From Klebsiella michiganensis (GTDB lineage: Bacteria; Pseudomonadota; Gammaproteobacteria; Enterobacterales; Enterobacteriaceae), in the NCBI RefSeq assembly GCF_002925905.1, contig NZ_PRDB01000006.1, positions 1-64,000 on the forward strand: DNA of 64,000 nt. The letters are read 5' to 3'. This document shows positions 28,117 through 36,327 of the stretch, in pieces. A program made the position numbers and the translations under genes. Position 1 is the first letter of the stretch. Each line of letters begins with the position of its first letter. The notes beneath the pieces were generated by a model. The model made no database searches and was not told the DNA's origin. It saw nothing but the letters and a program-made list of their open reading frames with translations.

Positions 28117-29781
28117 TCATTCCTTAACGAGAAGGGTTTGATAGGGTTTCAGGGGAGTCTCAGCGTTGGCATAATTATTGAGGACAATCTCACCCGCCGG
28201 GAGCGTAAAGGGCAGAGGCTGTGCGCTTAAATTGGTTATCGAGATAAAACGCGCGGTCGCCGTTCTCCGTTCGTAGGCAATGATGCGATCGTCAACGTCT
28301 TCTATGGCGGCGAATGAACCATAGATCAGCGTTTGCGGATAGTGCTTATTTCGCAAGGCGATCATCTTTTGGTAAAACGCGAATACTGAATCCGCATCGT
28401 TTATCTGGCTTTGCGCGTTGACGCTGAATTCAGCTGCGGAAAACGCCAGCCAGGGCCGCGCGCCCCGGTTAAATCCGCCGTTGGCGCTATCTGACCACGG
28501 AAAGGGCGTTCGCGAATTGTCCCGCGAGCGCTGGTTGATAAAGCCTAACGCCTGCTGTTCAGAGAAACCTTCCGCCAGGGCGCGGTGGTAGTTATCAATA
28601 CTGGAAATATCGTCAAATTCCGCGATCGATTGTCGGCGGAAATTTTTCATCCCCAGCTCCTGGCCCTGATAAATAAACGGCGTTCCGGCCATAAAGAAGT
28701 ACATCGCGGCCAGCGCTTTGGCACCGATGTCATTTTGATAATCCGCGTCGCGGATAAGCTTGGACAGCGCGCGGGGCTGGTCGTGGTTTTCAATAAACGT
28801 CGTTCCCCAGCCGGCCTGGCAAAAGGCCCGTTGGCTGGCAAATAGCGCCTCCCTGAATTCGCGAACGTTCCAGTCGCGCTGCTTAAACCATTCAGAACCG
28901 TTTTCGACATCAATATCGGCGGCGTGAAAATCGAAAATCATATTAAAGTAGCCGTCTGGCCCAATATAGCTGTCGTACTCTTCCAGAGGCACGCCCGGCG
29001 CTTCGCCCACGGTTACGCAGCGGTGACGACGGAAAGTGCGCTCTTTTAGCTCATGGAGAAAGCGCTCGATGCCCGGACGGTTGCGCGATTTCGCTTTAAT
29101 CGATGCCAGACCATCAATACCGTCTGCGGGCAGAGAGGCGTAGTCCTGATCTTTTTTAATAAAGGTAATTGCATCGATGCGAAAACCGGCGATGCCTTTA
29201 TCCAGCCACCAGTTAATCATGGCGTAGATTTCCTCGCGCAACTGCGGGTTTTCCCAGTTGAGATCCGGCTGCTTTTTATGAAAAACGTGCAGATAGTAGC
29301 ACTCCTCGCCAGCGACTTTTTCCCACGCGCTGCCGCCAAAAATCGATCGCCAGTTATTGGGCGCGCCGCCCGCCGCGGCGGGTTTAAAGATGTAATAATC
29401 ACGATATTTCGATTGAGGGTCGGCCAGCGCGGCCTGAAACCAGGGGTGTTCATCGCTGGTATGGTTAACCACCAGGTCGACCATTACCTCAATGCCCAGC
29501 TCGCCAGCCTGTTTAATCAGGTTATCAACGTCCTGCATCTGGCCTAAATCGGGATTCACCGCATAGTAGTCCGCGATATCGTAGCCGTTATCTGCTCCCG
29601 GCGAGCGGTAGAACGGCGAGACCCAAATCAGGGTGATGCCCAGCGTTTTCAGATACGGCAGTTTAGCGATAATACCCGGGATATCGCCAACGCCATCGTT
29701 ATTGCTGTCATAGAAGCTTTTTGGGTACACCTGATAAATAACCGATTCTTTCCACCATGCGCTTTGTTGTGATTGATTCAT
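28117..29781 (-). CDS. GH13 alpha-glucosidase (TreC / oligo-1,6-glucosidase type)
   Basis: 554-residue cytoplasmic alpha-glucosidase. Start is the second of two adjacent ATGs (29781), with GGAGAA upstream. GH13 motifs: 'DLVVNHTSDEHPWF' (region I), nucleophile Asp in 'GFRIDAITFI' (II), acid/base Glu in 'TVGEAPG' (III), and third Asp in 'FIENHDQPR' (IV). The loop after region II with 'AITFI' is of the oligo-1,6-glucosidase/trehalose-6-phosphate hydrolase subgroup, in which Val or Ile follows the nucleophile region in alpha-1,6/alpha-1,1 enzymes. Being cotranscribed with a PTS EIIBC, it should cleave the phosphorylated disaccharide. First gene of the operon, directly behind a LacI operator. Confidence 0.9.
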   Translation of the reverse strand: MNQSQQSAWWKESVIYQVYPKSFYDSNNDGVGDIPGIIAKLPYLKTLGITLIWVSPFYRSPGADNGYDIADYYAVNPDLGQMQDVDNLIKQAGELGIEVMVDLVVNHTSDEHPWFQAALADPQSKYRDYYIFKPAAAGGAPNNWRSIFGGSAWEKVAGEECYYLHVFHKKQPDLNWENPQLREEIYAMINWWLDKGIAGFRIDAITFIKKDQDYASLPADGIDGLASIKAKSRNRPGIERFLHELKERTFRRHRCVTVGEAPGVPLEEYDSYIGPDGYFNMIFDFHAADIDVENGSEWFKQRDWNVREFREALFASQRAFCQAGWGTTFIENHDQPRALSKLIRDADYQNDIGAKALAAMYFFMAGTPFIYQGQELGMKNFRRQSIAEFDDISSIDNYHRALAEGFSEQQALGFINQRSRDNSRTPFPWSDSANGGFNRGARPWLAFSAAEFSVNAQSQINDADSVFAFYQKMIALRNKHYPQTLIYGSFAAIEDVDDRIIAYERRTATARFISITNLSAQPLPFTLPAGEIVLNNYANAETPLKPYQTLLVKE

Positions 29782-29796
29782 CATTTCTCCTGAGTA

Positions 29797-29810
29797 TGAA
29801 ATCGATACCA
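29797..29810. promoter_or_regulatory. LacI-type operator before the glucosidase gene
   Basis: TGAAATCGATACCA, an imperfect palindrome centred on ATCGAT, 16 bp before the glucosidase ATG and just ahead of its ribosome site. The same element (differing at one position) occurs upstream of the regulator gene, which supports it as the shared binding site. Confidence 0.7.
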
Positions 29811-29827
29811 TATTGAGTGAAAAAAAA

Positions 29828-30826
29828 TTACGCCGAGGCTCTGATAACCAGTTCCGATTTCAGGTCTTCCTCGTCATAGCGATACTGCGTGTGGTTGATC
29901 AGGGACAGCAGGCGTTCTACAGAGATGCGGCCCAGCTGCTCAATGGGCTGGCTAACGGTAGTGAGCGGAATATGCACCATCTCCGCCACGGGAAGGTTAT
30001 CAAAGCCCATGACCGCCAGTTCGCCGGGAACGCTGACGCCGTGGGCCGATAGCGCGGAAATCAGGCCGCAGGCGACCTCATCGCTGCCGGCGAAAATCGC
30101 ATCGGGACGTTCGCTTTTCGTCATCTGCAGAATTTGCTCAGCCAGGCGCTGCCCGTCGCGCCAGGTGTGGACATGACGAAAAATAAACCGCTCGTTAACC
30201 GCCTGCTGTCCGTCTTGCATAGCGGCAATAAAGCCGCGGTTCCTTCTGCTGCCGTGGCCCTTTTGCTGGAATGCGCCACCGGTGGAGTAGGCGATTTTTT
30301 TATACCCTTTGTTAAGCAGCCAGCTGACGGCGTTATAGGTTGCCAGTTCATCGTTCATTCTGACGACGGGCAAAGTGGTATTATCTATGCTGGTGTTGCA
30401 CAGCAGGATGGGGCCATATTTCTGATATTGCTCAATGACGTCTTTGTCACTCTCTACGGCGCATAAGATCAGCCCGTCGATGATTTTTTTCTTCAGCAGA
30501 TCGAGACAGTTTTCTTCTTCGCCCGCGCTATTGTGGTTCTGGACGATCAGCACCGAATAGCCGTTTTTTCGTGCCGTAACTTCAAGGGCGTCGACCAGGC
30601 TGGCAAAAAAAGGGTTGGTTATCCTTGAGATAAGCACGCCAATCCGGTGGGTTTTCACCCCGCGCATCTGCTGCGCGACGGTGCTCGGCTCGTAATCCAG
30701 CTCTTTCATGGCCGCGAGGATTTTTTCCTTTTTATCTTCAGAGATATAAGGATGATTGTTCAGGAAGCGGGATACCGTCGTGACCGACAGGCCGGCTTTT
30801 ACAGCGACGTCTTTTATGGTTGCCAT
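29828..30826 (-). CDS. LacI-family repressor of the alpha-glucoside locus
   Basis: 332-residue regulator. Start at 30826 ([14 protein letters not shown]) follows the family; the in-frame ATG at 30892 lies upstream of the promoter elements and is excluded. The N-terminal helix-turn-helix and hinge ('VAVKAGLSVTTVSRFLNN ... YEPSTVAQQMR') are typical; the C-terminal periplasmic-binding-like domain has 'IGVLISRITNPFFASLVDALE'. It is encoded immediately upstream of the glucosidase-EIIBC-porin genes on the same strand. The matching operators before it and before the glucosidase imply autoregulation and control of the operon, probably induced by a phosphorylated sugar as in TreR. Confidence 0.92.
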   Translation of the reverse strand: MATIKDVAVKAGLSVTTVSRFLNNHPYISEDKKEKILAAMKELDYEPSTVAQQMRGVKTHRIGVLISRITNPFFASLVDALEVTARKNGYSVLIVQNHNSAGEEENCLDLLKKKIIDGLILCAVESDKDVIEQYQKYGPILLCNTSIDNTTLPVVRMNDELATYNAVSWLLNKGYKKIAYSTGGAFQQKGHGSRRNRGFIAAMQDGQQAVNERFIFRHVHTWRDGQRLAEQILQMTKSERPDAIFAGSDEVACGLISALSAHGVSVPGELAVMGFDNLPVAEMVHIPLTTVSQPIEQLGRISVERLLSLINHTQYRYDEEDLKSELVIRASA

Positions 30827-30834
30827 GGTTCTTA

Positions 30835-30848
30835 TGAAATCGATATCA
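30835..30848. promoter_or_regulatory. LacI-type operator before the regulator gene
   Basis: TGAAATCGATATCA; its reverse complement matches at 12 of 14 positions. It sits between the predicted transcription start and the regulator's ATG, a classical roadblock/autorepression position. Confidence 0.7.
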
Positions 30849-30857
30849 CATGGGCAT

Positions 30858-30886
30858 AAAATATTTTCGCGCAGGAGCCGGGTCAA
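30858..30886 (-). promoter_or_regulatory. Sigma-70-type promoter of the LacI-family gene
   Basis: On the minus strand TTGACC (30886-30881), 17-bp spacer, TATTTT (30863-30858). The spacing is ideal; the -35 matches 5 of 6. The operator begins about 10 bp downstream. Confidence 0.6.
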
Positions 30887-30948
30887 CCTCATTTTTATAA
30901 AACATGACCTGACTCACAATAAAGTTAACGACACGCCTGCTGAGCGGT

Positions 30949-30994
30949 ACGGATGTTGTCGCGGTCAACGGCCTAAGCTCGAGACAACATCCGT
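30949..30994. repeat. 12-bp perfect inverted repeat in a non-coding gap
   Basis: ACGGATGTTGTC (30949-30960) and GACAACATCCGT (30983-30994) around 22 bp. There is no T-tract on either strand, so it is not an ordinary terminator. It lies in the divergent gap between the LacI-type gene and the next rightward operon. Confidence 0.65.
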
Positions 30995-31180
30995 GCACCC
31001 GCCGCGCTAAATGGAAACATCTTCCTCCGGATGGATGCGGGGGAGATGCTCAACGAATAACAAGCGAGATGTCCCGTTTAGCTATTATTCCGGCTTTGGC
31101 GCGACGAACTTGACATATTAAACCGGGTTGCTATTTCTTAAACTGGCGCTCCGATAATAAGCGCAACGGTGAGGTGAAAA

Positions 31181-31684
31181 ATGGCAAGTGAAAAAGAGAG
31201 GCTGCCCGGGATTAAAGAGAACGAATTTTTTCTTAATTTTGAATGCGCTGCCCGCCAGATAGGCCTCGGAATATTATTGGCGATCATACTGGCAGCCCTT
31301 TTGGGTCTCTTTTCTGGAGGATATTTTAGCACTGCCGAAAAAACAACTGCGCAGCGCAATTTAACGGTGGCCTATGACCGCTTCGGTCGTTTGCAAACTG
31401 AATTCAGGCTAAAGATTACCGCCCACCCGCGGGTCGCGGATAAATATATTTTTAGCCTTGGCGGTGATTTTACCTCTTCTTTTGAACCTGGCAGTATCTG
31501 GCCCCGGCCAGACAGGATGTACAGTCAGAACGACCGGCTCTTTCTGGTCTATAATGATCTGAAAAGCATGAATAATTTTTCTATATGGCTCTACGTTACG
31601 CCCACCCGCCCAGGTAAGTTAAACCACTCTTTGCAGCTAAACGGCGAACCCGAAATCCGCTTCTGGCAATTTATTTATCCTTAG
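31181..31684 (+). CDS. Unknown single-pass membrane protein
   Basis: 167 residues, family not recognised. GAGG lies 7 nt before the ATG. One strong membrane helix at about residues 27-48 ('IGLGILLAIILAALLGLFSGG'-like, Gly/Leu-rich) follows a charged cytoplasmic start; the remaining about 115 residues look like a periplasmic or extracytoplasmic beta-rich domain with many aromatic residues ('SIWLYVTPTRPGKL', 'IRFWQFIYP'). It is the first gene of a rightward operon: the YetF-like gene starts 9 bp after its stop. The two probably act together. Confidence 0.7.
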   Translation: MASEKERLPGIKENEFFLNFECAARQIGLGILLAIILAALLGLFSGGYFSTAEKTTAQRNLTVAYDRFGRLQTEFRLKITAHPRVADKYIFSLGGDFTSSFEPGSIWPRPDRMYSQNDRLFLVYNDLKSMNNFSIWLYVTPTRPGKLNHSLQLNGEPEIRFWQFIYP

Positions 31685-31693
31685 GAGGATGCG

Positions 31694-32140
31694 ATGGAGA
31701 TGGTCTTGCGTGCGTTAGCGATATATTTAATTTTGCTGGTGGTGTTTAAAATCGCCGGCCGCCGGGCGCTATTACAAATGACCAGCTTTGATCTGATTTT
31801 ATTACTTATTATCAGCGAGGCTACCCAGCAGGCGCTGCTGGGGAACGATTATTCGGTGACCGGCGCAATGCTGACGATTATGACGCTGGTGGTCGTGGAT
31901 ATGCTTTTCGGATTAATGAAGAAATATTCCGCTGGCGCAGAGTCAGCGCTTGATGGTTGCCCGGTGATTTTAGTCGAAAATGGCGTGCCGTTAATTGACA
32001 AGCTGAAAAAAGTGGACGTCTCCTGTGATGATATTCTGGTCGCCGCGCGGCAGAATCAGGGTATTACGGAATTAAGTAAAATCAAATATGCCATACTGGA
32101 ACGGAATGGCCACATTTCTATTATTCCTGCTGAGAGTTAA
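31694..32140 (+). CDS. YetF-like (DUF421) membrane protein, short form
   Basis: 148 residues. Three N-terminal hydrophobic stretches ('LRALAIYLILLVVFKIAGRR', '[20 protein letters not shown]', 'MLTIMTLVVVDMLFGLM') match the YetF membrane part, including the '[14 protein letters not shown]' core. The C-terminal cytoplasmic domain has 'GCPVILVENGVPLIDKLKKVDVSCDDILVAAR' and ends with a strand like the YetF domain. Typical YetF proteins are about 200-230 residues, so this is a one-domain variant. Operon partner of the unknown membrane protein. Function of the family is not established. Confidence 0.85.
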   Translation: MEMVLRALAIYLILLVVFKIAGRRALLQMTSFDLILLLIISEATQQALLGNDYSVTGAMLTIMTLVVVDMLFGLMKKYSAGAESALDGCPVILVENGVPLIDKLKKVDVSCDDILVAARQNQGITELSKIKYAILERNGHISIIPAES

Positions 32141-32152
32141 AAAGGTCTTTTT

Positions 32153-32671
32153 ATGTCAAATAACCCTTATAACCAGGCGAAAACCACCGGCGAGCTGACT
32201 AAACAGGTCGCCAGCGCGCTGATTGACCGTCGTTTACGCTTAACCACCGCGGAATCCTGCACCGGCGGTAGCCTGGCGGCAGCGCTGTGCGCGGAAGCGG
32301 ATACGGCCGCATTCTACGATATTGGCTTAATCACTTTTAGCGATCGGGCGAAACAGCAGCTTCTCGACGTCAACGCCTCAACGCTGGAGAAATATAGCGC
32401 CGTCAGTCGGCAGACCGTTGAAGAGATGTCCACCGGCGCGCTGGCGCGTTCCGGGGCGGATATCAGTATCGCCATTAGCGGATACGCGGGGCCGGACGGC
32501 GGCGATGACGGGACCCCTGCGGGGACCGTCTGGTTCGCGTGGAACTTTCGCGGCAGTATCGACGCGCATAAAACGCTGTTTTCCGGCGAGTGCCAGGATG
32601 TTGTGGAGAAAGCCGTACGCTATTCACTGGCGATGCTCATCGAGAAACTGCCCGGCTGGCAGAGCGCGTAA
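32153..32671 (+). CDS. CinA C-terminal domain amidase (PncC-like)
   Basis: 172-residue stand-alone CinA C-terminal domain, the nicotinamide-nucleotide amidase fold that deamidates NMN to nicotinate mononucleotide. The diagnostic 'TTAESCTGGSLAAAL' and 'SGYAGPDGGDDGTPAGTVWFAW' motifs are present, the second slightly different from the usual 'GIAGPxGGxxxKPVGxVxFA' (Tyr for Ile, Asp-Asp for charged residues). Enterobacteria have two such proteins (PncC, YdeJ); the 172-residue length is like YdeJ. It may recycle NAD intermediates during stress; activity of YdeJ-type members is uncertain. The start is 12 bp after the YetF-like stop, so it is in the same operon. Confidence 0.87.
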   Translation: MSNNPYNQAKTTGELTKQVASALIDRRLRLTTAESCTGGSLAAALCAEADTAAFYDIGLITFSDRAKQQLLDVNASTLEKYSAVSRQTVEEMSTGALARSGADISIAISGYAGPDGGDDGTPAGTVWFAWNFRGSIDAHKTLFSGECQDVVEKAVRYSLAMLIEKLPGWQSA

Positions 32672-32693
32672 CGCTTTTATTGCGGAGGTTTAT

Positions 32694-33686
32694 ATGGCAG
32701 TCATGGCGATCACTGGCGGTACTGCGGGAGTCGGTAAAGCAACGGCCCTGCGCTTTGCGCGGGCAGGCTATGACGTCGGCATTATTGCCCGCGATGGCCG
32801 AAGCCTTGAGGCGACGAAGCAGGAGCTCCTTCGTTGCGGCGTTCGGGTGCATACCGTGCAGGCCGATGTGGCAAATGCCGATGCGCTCTTGACCGCCGCC
32901 GGCGAAATCGAAAATCGGCTCGGGGCTATCGAGGTATGGGTCAATAACGCGATGTGTGCGGTGCTGGCGCCTTTCAGAGCGATGACCCACGACGAATTTA
33001 GACGAGTAACCGAGGTCACCTACCTCGGCTACGTCAACGGGACTCGCGCCGCGCTGGCGCTGATGACGCCCCGAGATCGCGGAGTGATTATCCAGGTTGG
33101 CTCCGCGCTCGCCTATCGCTCCATTCCGCTACAGTCCGCCTACTGCGGGGCAAAGGCCGCGATTCGGGGTTTTACCGATGCGGTGCGTACGGAGCTGATG
33201 CATGAAAATAGCGGCGTGAGTATTGCGATGGTACAGATGCCGGGGCTGAATACGCCGCAGTTCGAGTGGGCGCGCAATAAGTTTGCCTGGGCGATGCGCC
33301 CGGTGCCGCCGGTATTTCAGCCGGAAGTGGCCGCCCAGGCTATCTTCAACGTCGCGCGCCGGCCCGTACGCGAACTCTGGGTAGGGAGCAGCACGATTCA
33401 GTCCATTATTGGGCAATTTCTTTTCCCGGGCTTCCTTGACCGGCTGATGGTCAAAAAAGCGTGGGAAGGGCAAATGACCCGGCGCTTGAATGCCGACGAC
33501 CGTCAGGACTATCTCGAACAGCCGGTCAGCGGATTGCATAAAACGCACGGGCGTTTTTCCTCTGAGGCGAAATATCGCGCCACCGCCATCACTTCCGGCG
33601 TGCCGGGAAAAGCGCTGCTGGGCGGCGCGGCAGCGGCGGGGGTACTTTTTTTAGCAAAATGGTTTATCTCGCGTAAAAAACGCTAA
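32694..33686 (+). CDS. Short-chain dehydrogenase/reductase with C-terminal extension
   Basis: 330-residue SDR. ATG 32694 has GGAGG 5 nt upstream; longer in-frame starts lie inside the preceding gene. NAD(P) motif 'TGGTAGVGKA', 'VNNAMC' (variant of NNAG), and catalytic 'SALAYRSIPLQSAYCGAK' (Ser...Tyr-x3-Lys) are seen. The C terminus is unusual for an SDR: after residue 250 it has a linker rich in Arg and a hydrophobic Ala/Gly/Leu stretch followed by 'SRKKR', suggesting membrane attachment. It overlaps the convergent GH13 gene by 4 bp. Substrate unknown. Confidence 0.88.
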   Translation: MAVMAITGGTAGVGKATALRFARAGYDVGIIARDGRSLEATKQELLRCGVRVHTVQADVANADALLTAAGEIENRLGAIEVWVNNAMCAVLAPFRAMTHDEFRRVTEVTYLGYVNGTRAALALMTPRDRGVIIQVGSALAYRSIPLQSAYCGAKAAIRGFTDAVRTELMHENSGVSIAMVQMPGLNTPQFEWARNKFAWAMRPVPPVFQPEVAAQAIFNVARRPVRELWVGSSTIQSIIGQFLFPGFLDRLMVKKAWEGQMTRRLNADDRQDYLEQPVSGLHKTHGRFSSEAKYRATAITSGVPGKALLGGAAAAGVLFLAKWFISRKKR

Positions 33687-35308
33687 CGCAGCGCGCTACT
33701 GTTGGTCCAGAACCATCGATAGCCATATGCGCTAATCTCCAGCTTAGCGTGCTTACCGGGAGTGAGCGCGTCCGCGTAGGTTTTGTCGGCCAGGCAGGGC
33801 GTCCACACCGCCGCATAGATCCCTTTCGCGGTAAAACGCAGCGGTTTATCACTGAAATTAAGAAAGGCGATGACGCTGCGCTCGTGGTCATCGTAGCAGA
33901 TCCCAAGAATCGCCTGCCGATCGGTGCTAATGATGCGGAAAGGCGCAACGGCGATTTCCGGGAATTCTGACCGCGTATTGGCGATATCAATAATACGGTG
34001 CAGGAGAGAATGGCGGTGCAGCAGGGAATCCGCGACGTTGACTTTCTGATAGCGAAACGGTCCCCGGTCGATCATGGGAGCCACAAACGTCTGCGGATCG
34101 GCTGCGGAGAAGCCGCCGCCCGCTGAACCGGCCCACTGCATCGGCGTACGCACCGCGTAGCGCTCTTCCAACGCCAGGTCGTCACCCATGCCGATCTCAT
34201 CCCCGTAGCGCATGATCGGTACGCCGGGCAGCGAAAAAAGCACGGCATGACAGAACGCCAGCCGCCGCCGGTCGCCGTTCAGCATGGGCGCCAGCCGACG
34301 GCGAATACCGCGCTGATAAACGTTCATCTCCTTATCCGGCGCGAAGGCATCCAGCACGGTCTGCTTGTTCTTGTTACCGATCCCTTCAAGATCCAGTTCA
34401 TCGTGGTTGCGCAGCCAGTTTGCGAAGCAGCAGGCGTCAGGAGGCACCACCATTTTCTTGATGGCGTCGATCAGCGGGCGGGCGCTCTGGCTGGCGAGGC
34501 TGACGTAAAAATATTTGTTCAGCCAGAAGTTAAGTACCATGTTAAGTCGGTTATTATCGCCAAAATAGTCGCGATACTGCGCCACCTCAACGTCGACTTC
34601 GCCGAGCAGTATGGCCTGCGGATTATGTCGTTCAACCAGCCGACGCAGATGCTCCAGGAGCCATAGCCCGCGTTTCTCCTCGCCGCGTCCGGCCTGTTTC
34701 GTCAAATGCGAGGCGGCATCCAGACGAAAGCCGGAAACCCCCAGCTTCAGCCAAAAGATAACGATATTTTCGACCTCTTTGATCACCGCGGGAGAGGCCA
34801 GATTGAGATCGGGTTCATGGCGGTAAAACATATGGCGAAAATATTGCCCGGTTTCGTCATCCCACGACCAGATGCTCTCTTCGACGCCGGGAAACATGGG
34901 CGGCGTATCGTCATCATCGCTATCTGCCCACAGATAATAGTCGCGGAACGGCGAGCGACGGCTGCGCCGCGCTTGTTGAAACCAGGGGTGAGCGTCGGAG
35001 GTGTGCTGGATCAGTAATTCAATAATAACCTGCATGCCTAATTCGCGGGCCTGCTCGATAAAAGCAATGATATCCGCCAGTTGGCCAAATCGCGGATCGA
35101 CCTGCAGATGGTCGCTGACATCGTAACCCTCATCCAGAAACGGCGTCAGGTAGAAGGGCGTTATCCAGATCACCGTCGCGCCCAGCCGGCGAATATAGCG
35201 CAGCTTCGCGGCGATCCCGGCGATATCGCCGCAGCCATCGCCGTTAAGATCGTAAAACAGCGCTGAATCAATCTGATAGATAATGGCCCGCGTATGCCAG
35301 TCAGCCAT
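33683..35308 (-). CDS. GH13 trehalose-synthase-like enzyme (TreS type)
   Basis: 541-residue alpha-amylase-family enzyme resembling trehalose synthase (maltose-trehalose interconversion). GH13 motifs: 'LLIQHTSDAHPWF', nucleophile Asp in 'SGFRLDAASHL', Glu in 'LLGEVDVEV', third Asp in 'LRNHDELDL'. The 'VRTPMQWA' motif in the middle and 'NHDELDLEG' are characteristic of TreS. The first residues 'WHTRAIIYQIDSALFYDLNGDGCGDI' differ from the usual 'YQVxPxSF'. It follows the cyanide-insensitive-type oxidase genes (8 bp) and may be in the same operon. The protein is free of the second maltokinase domain seen in some TreS fusions. A role in compatible-solute supply is inferred. Confidence 0.85.
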   Translation of the reverse strand: MADWHTRAIIYQIDSALFYDLNGDGCGDIAGIAAKLRYIRRLGATVIWITPFYLTPFLDEGYDVSDHLQVDPRFGQLADIIAFIEQARELGMQVIIELLIQHTSDAHPWFQQARRSRRSPFRDYYLWADSDDDDTPPMFPGVEESIWSWDDETGQYFRHMFYRHEPDLNLASPAVIKEVENIVIFWLKLGVSGFRLDAASHLTKQAGRGEEKRGLWLLEHLRRLVERHNPQAILLGEVDVEVAQYRDYFGDNNRLNMVLNFWLNKYFYVSLASQSARPLIDAIKKMVVPPDACCFANWLRNHDELDLEGIGNKNKQTVLDAFAPDKEMNVYQRGIRRRLAPMLNGDRRRLAFCHAVLFSLPGVPIMRYGDEIGMGDDLALEERYAVRTPMQWAGSAGGGFSAADPQTFVAPMIDRGPFRYQKVNVADSLLHRHSLLHRIIDIANTRSEFPEIAVAPFRIISTDRQAILGICYDDHERSVIAFLNFSDKPLRFTAKGIYAAVWTPCLADKTYADALTPGKHAKLEISAYGYRWFWTNSSALR

Positions 35309-35316
35309 AGCCCACC

Positions 35317-36327
35317 TCAGTGATAGCCTTCATTTCCGGAAACTTTGCCGCGGAATACGTAGTAGCTCCATGCGGTGTAAACCAAAATCACCGGAATGAT
35401 AAGCAGGGTTCCTACCAGCATAAATAGCTGGCTGGCCGGCGGCGCGGAGGCTTCCCACAGCGTGATATGCGGAGGGATGATATTGGGCCACAGACTGATG
35501 CCCAGACCGCTGAAGCCGAGAAAAATAAGCCCAAGCGTCAGGAGGAAAGGGCGGGCGTGGCTCGCGGGATGAGCGCTCAGGCGCCAGATCCACAGGCTAA
35601 AGACGAGTACCAGAATGGGAACGGGCACAAACCAGTAGAAATTAGGCAGGGTAAACCAGCGTTCAGCAACGGACCGCCAGCCCAGCGGCGTCCAGATGCT
35701 GACCACGGCGATAACCGCCATCAGCGCCAGAAGCGTGTGACGGGTCAGCTCACGCATGCGCTGCTGCAGCGCGCCTTCGCTTTTCATGATAAGCCAGGTG
35801 GTGCCGAGGAGCGTATAAGCCACCACCAGGCCTAAGCCGCAGAACAGGCTAAAGGGCGTCAGCCAGTCCAGCGCTGAGCCGATGAACCTGCGGTCGGCAA
35901 CCTCAAAGCCGCTGATGACCGCGCCCACGACTATCCCCTGGCTAAAGGTGGCCAACAACGAGCCGCCCACAAATGAGTAATCCCAGAATTTTTGATGAGA
36001 GGGGGTGGCCTTAAAACGAAATTCGAAGGCGACGCCGCGAAAGATCAGGCCAATTAACATGGCGGTGAGCGGAATCGTTAGCGCATCGGTGATGACGGCG
36101 TAGGCCAGCGGAAAGGCGCCGAATAGCCCCGCGCCGCCCAGCACAAGCCATGTCTCATTGCCGTCCCACACCGGGGCGACGCTGTTCATCATCACGTCGC
36201 GCTCGTTGGCGTTGGGCACAAAGCTGAAGACGATTCCGATGCCGAGATCGAAGCCGTCCATAACGATATACATCAGCGTGGCAAACACTATGATGACAAA
36301 CCAGATAACGGGGATATCGATGCCCAT
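35317..36327 (-). CDS. Cytochrome bd-type quinol oxidase subunit II (CioB-like)
   Basis: 336-residue membrane subunit of a bd-type oxidase. 'MDGFDLGIG' near the N terminus and 'WDGNETWLVLGGAGLFGAFPLAYA' are hallmark CydB segments. The shorter length (E. coli CydB is 379) is like CioB of the cyanide-insensitive oxidase. Eight to nine helices. Its start overlaps the end of the subunit I gene by 1 bp. No small CydX-type gene is evident between it and the GH13 gene, only 8 bp away. Confidence 0.92.
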   Translation of the reverse strand: MGIDIPVIWFVIIVFATLMYIVMDGFDLGIGIVFSFVPNANERDVMMNSVAPVWDGNETWLVLGGAGLFGAFPLAYAVITDALTIPLTAMLIGLIFRGVAFEFRFKATPSHQKFWDYSFVGGSLLATFSQGIVVGAVISGFEVADRRFIGSALDWLTPFSLFCGLGLVVAYTLLGTTWLIMKSEGALQQRMRELTRHTLLALMAVIAVVSIWTPLGWRSVAERWFTLPNFYWFVPVPILVLVFSLWIWRLSAHPASHARPFLLTLGLIFLGFSGLGISLWPNIIPPHITLWEASAPPASQLFMLVGTLLIIPVILVYTAWSYYVFRGKVSGNEGYH

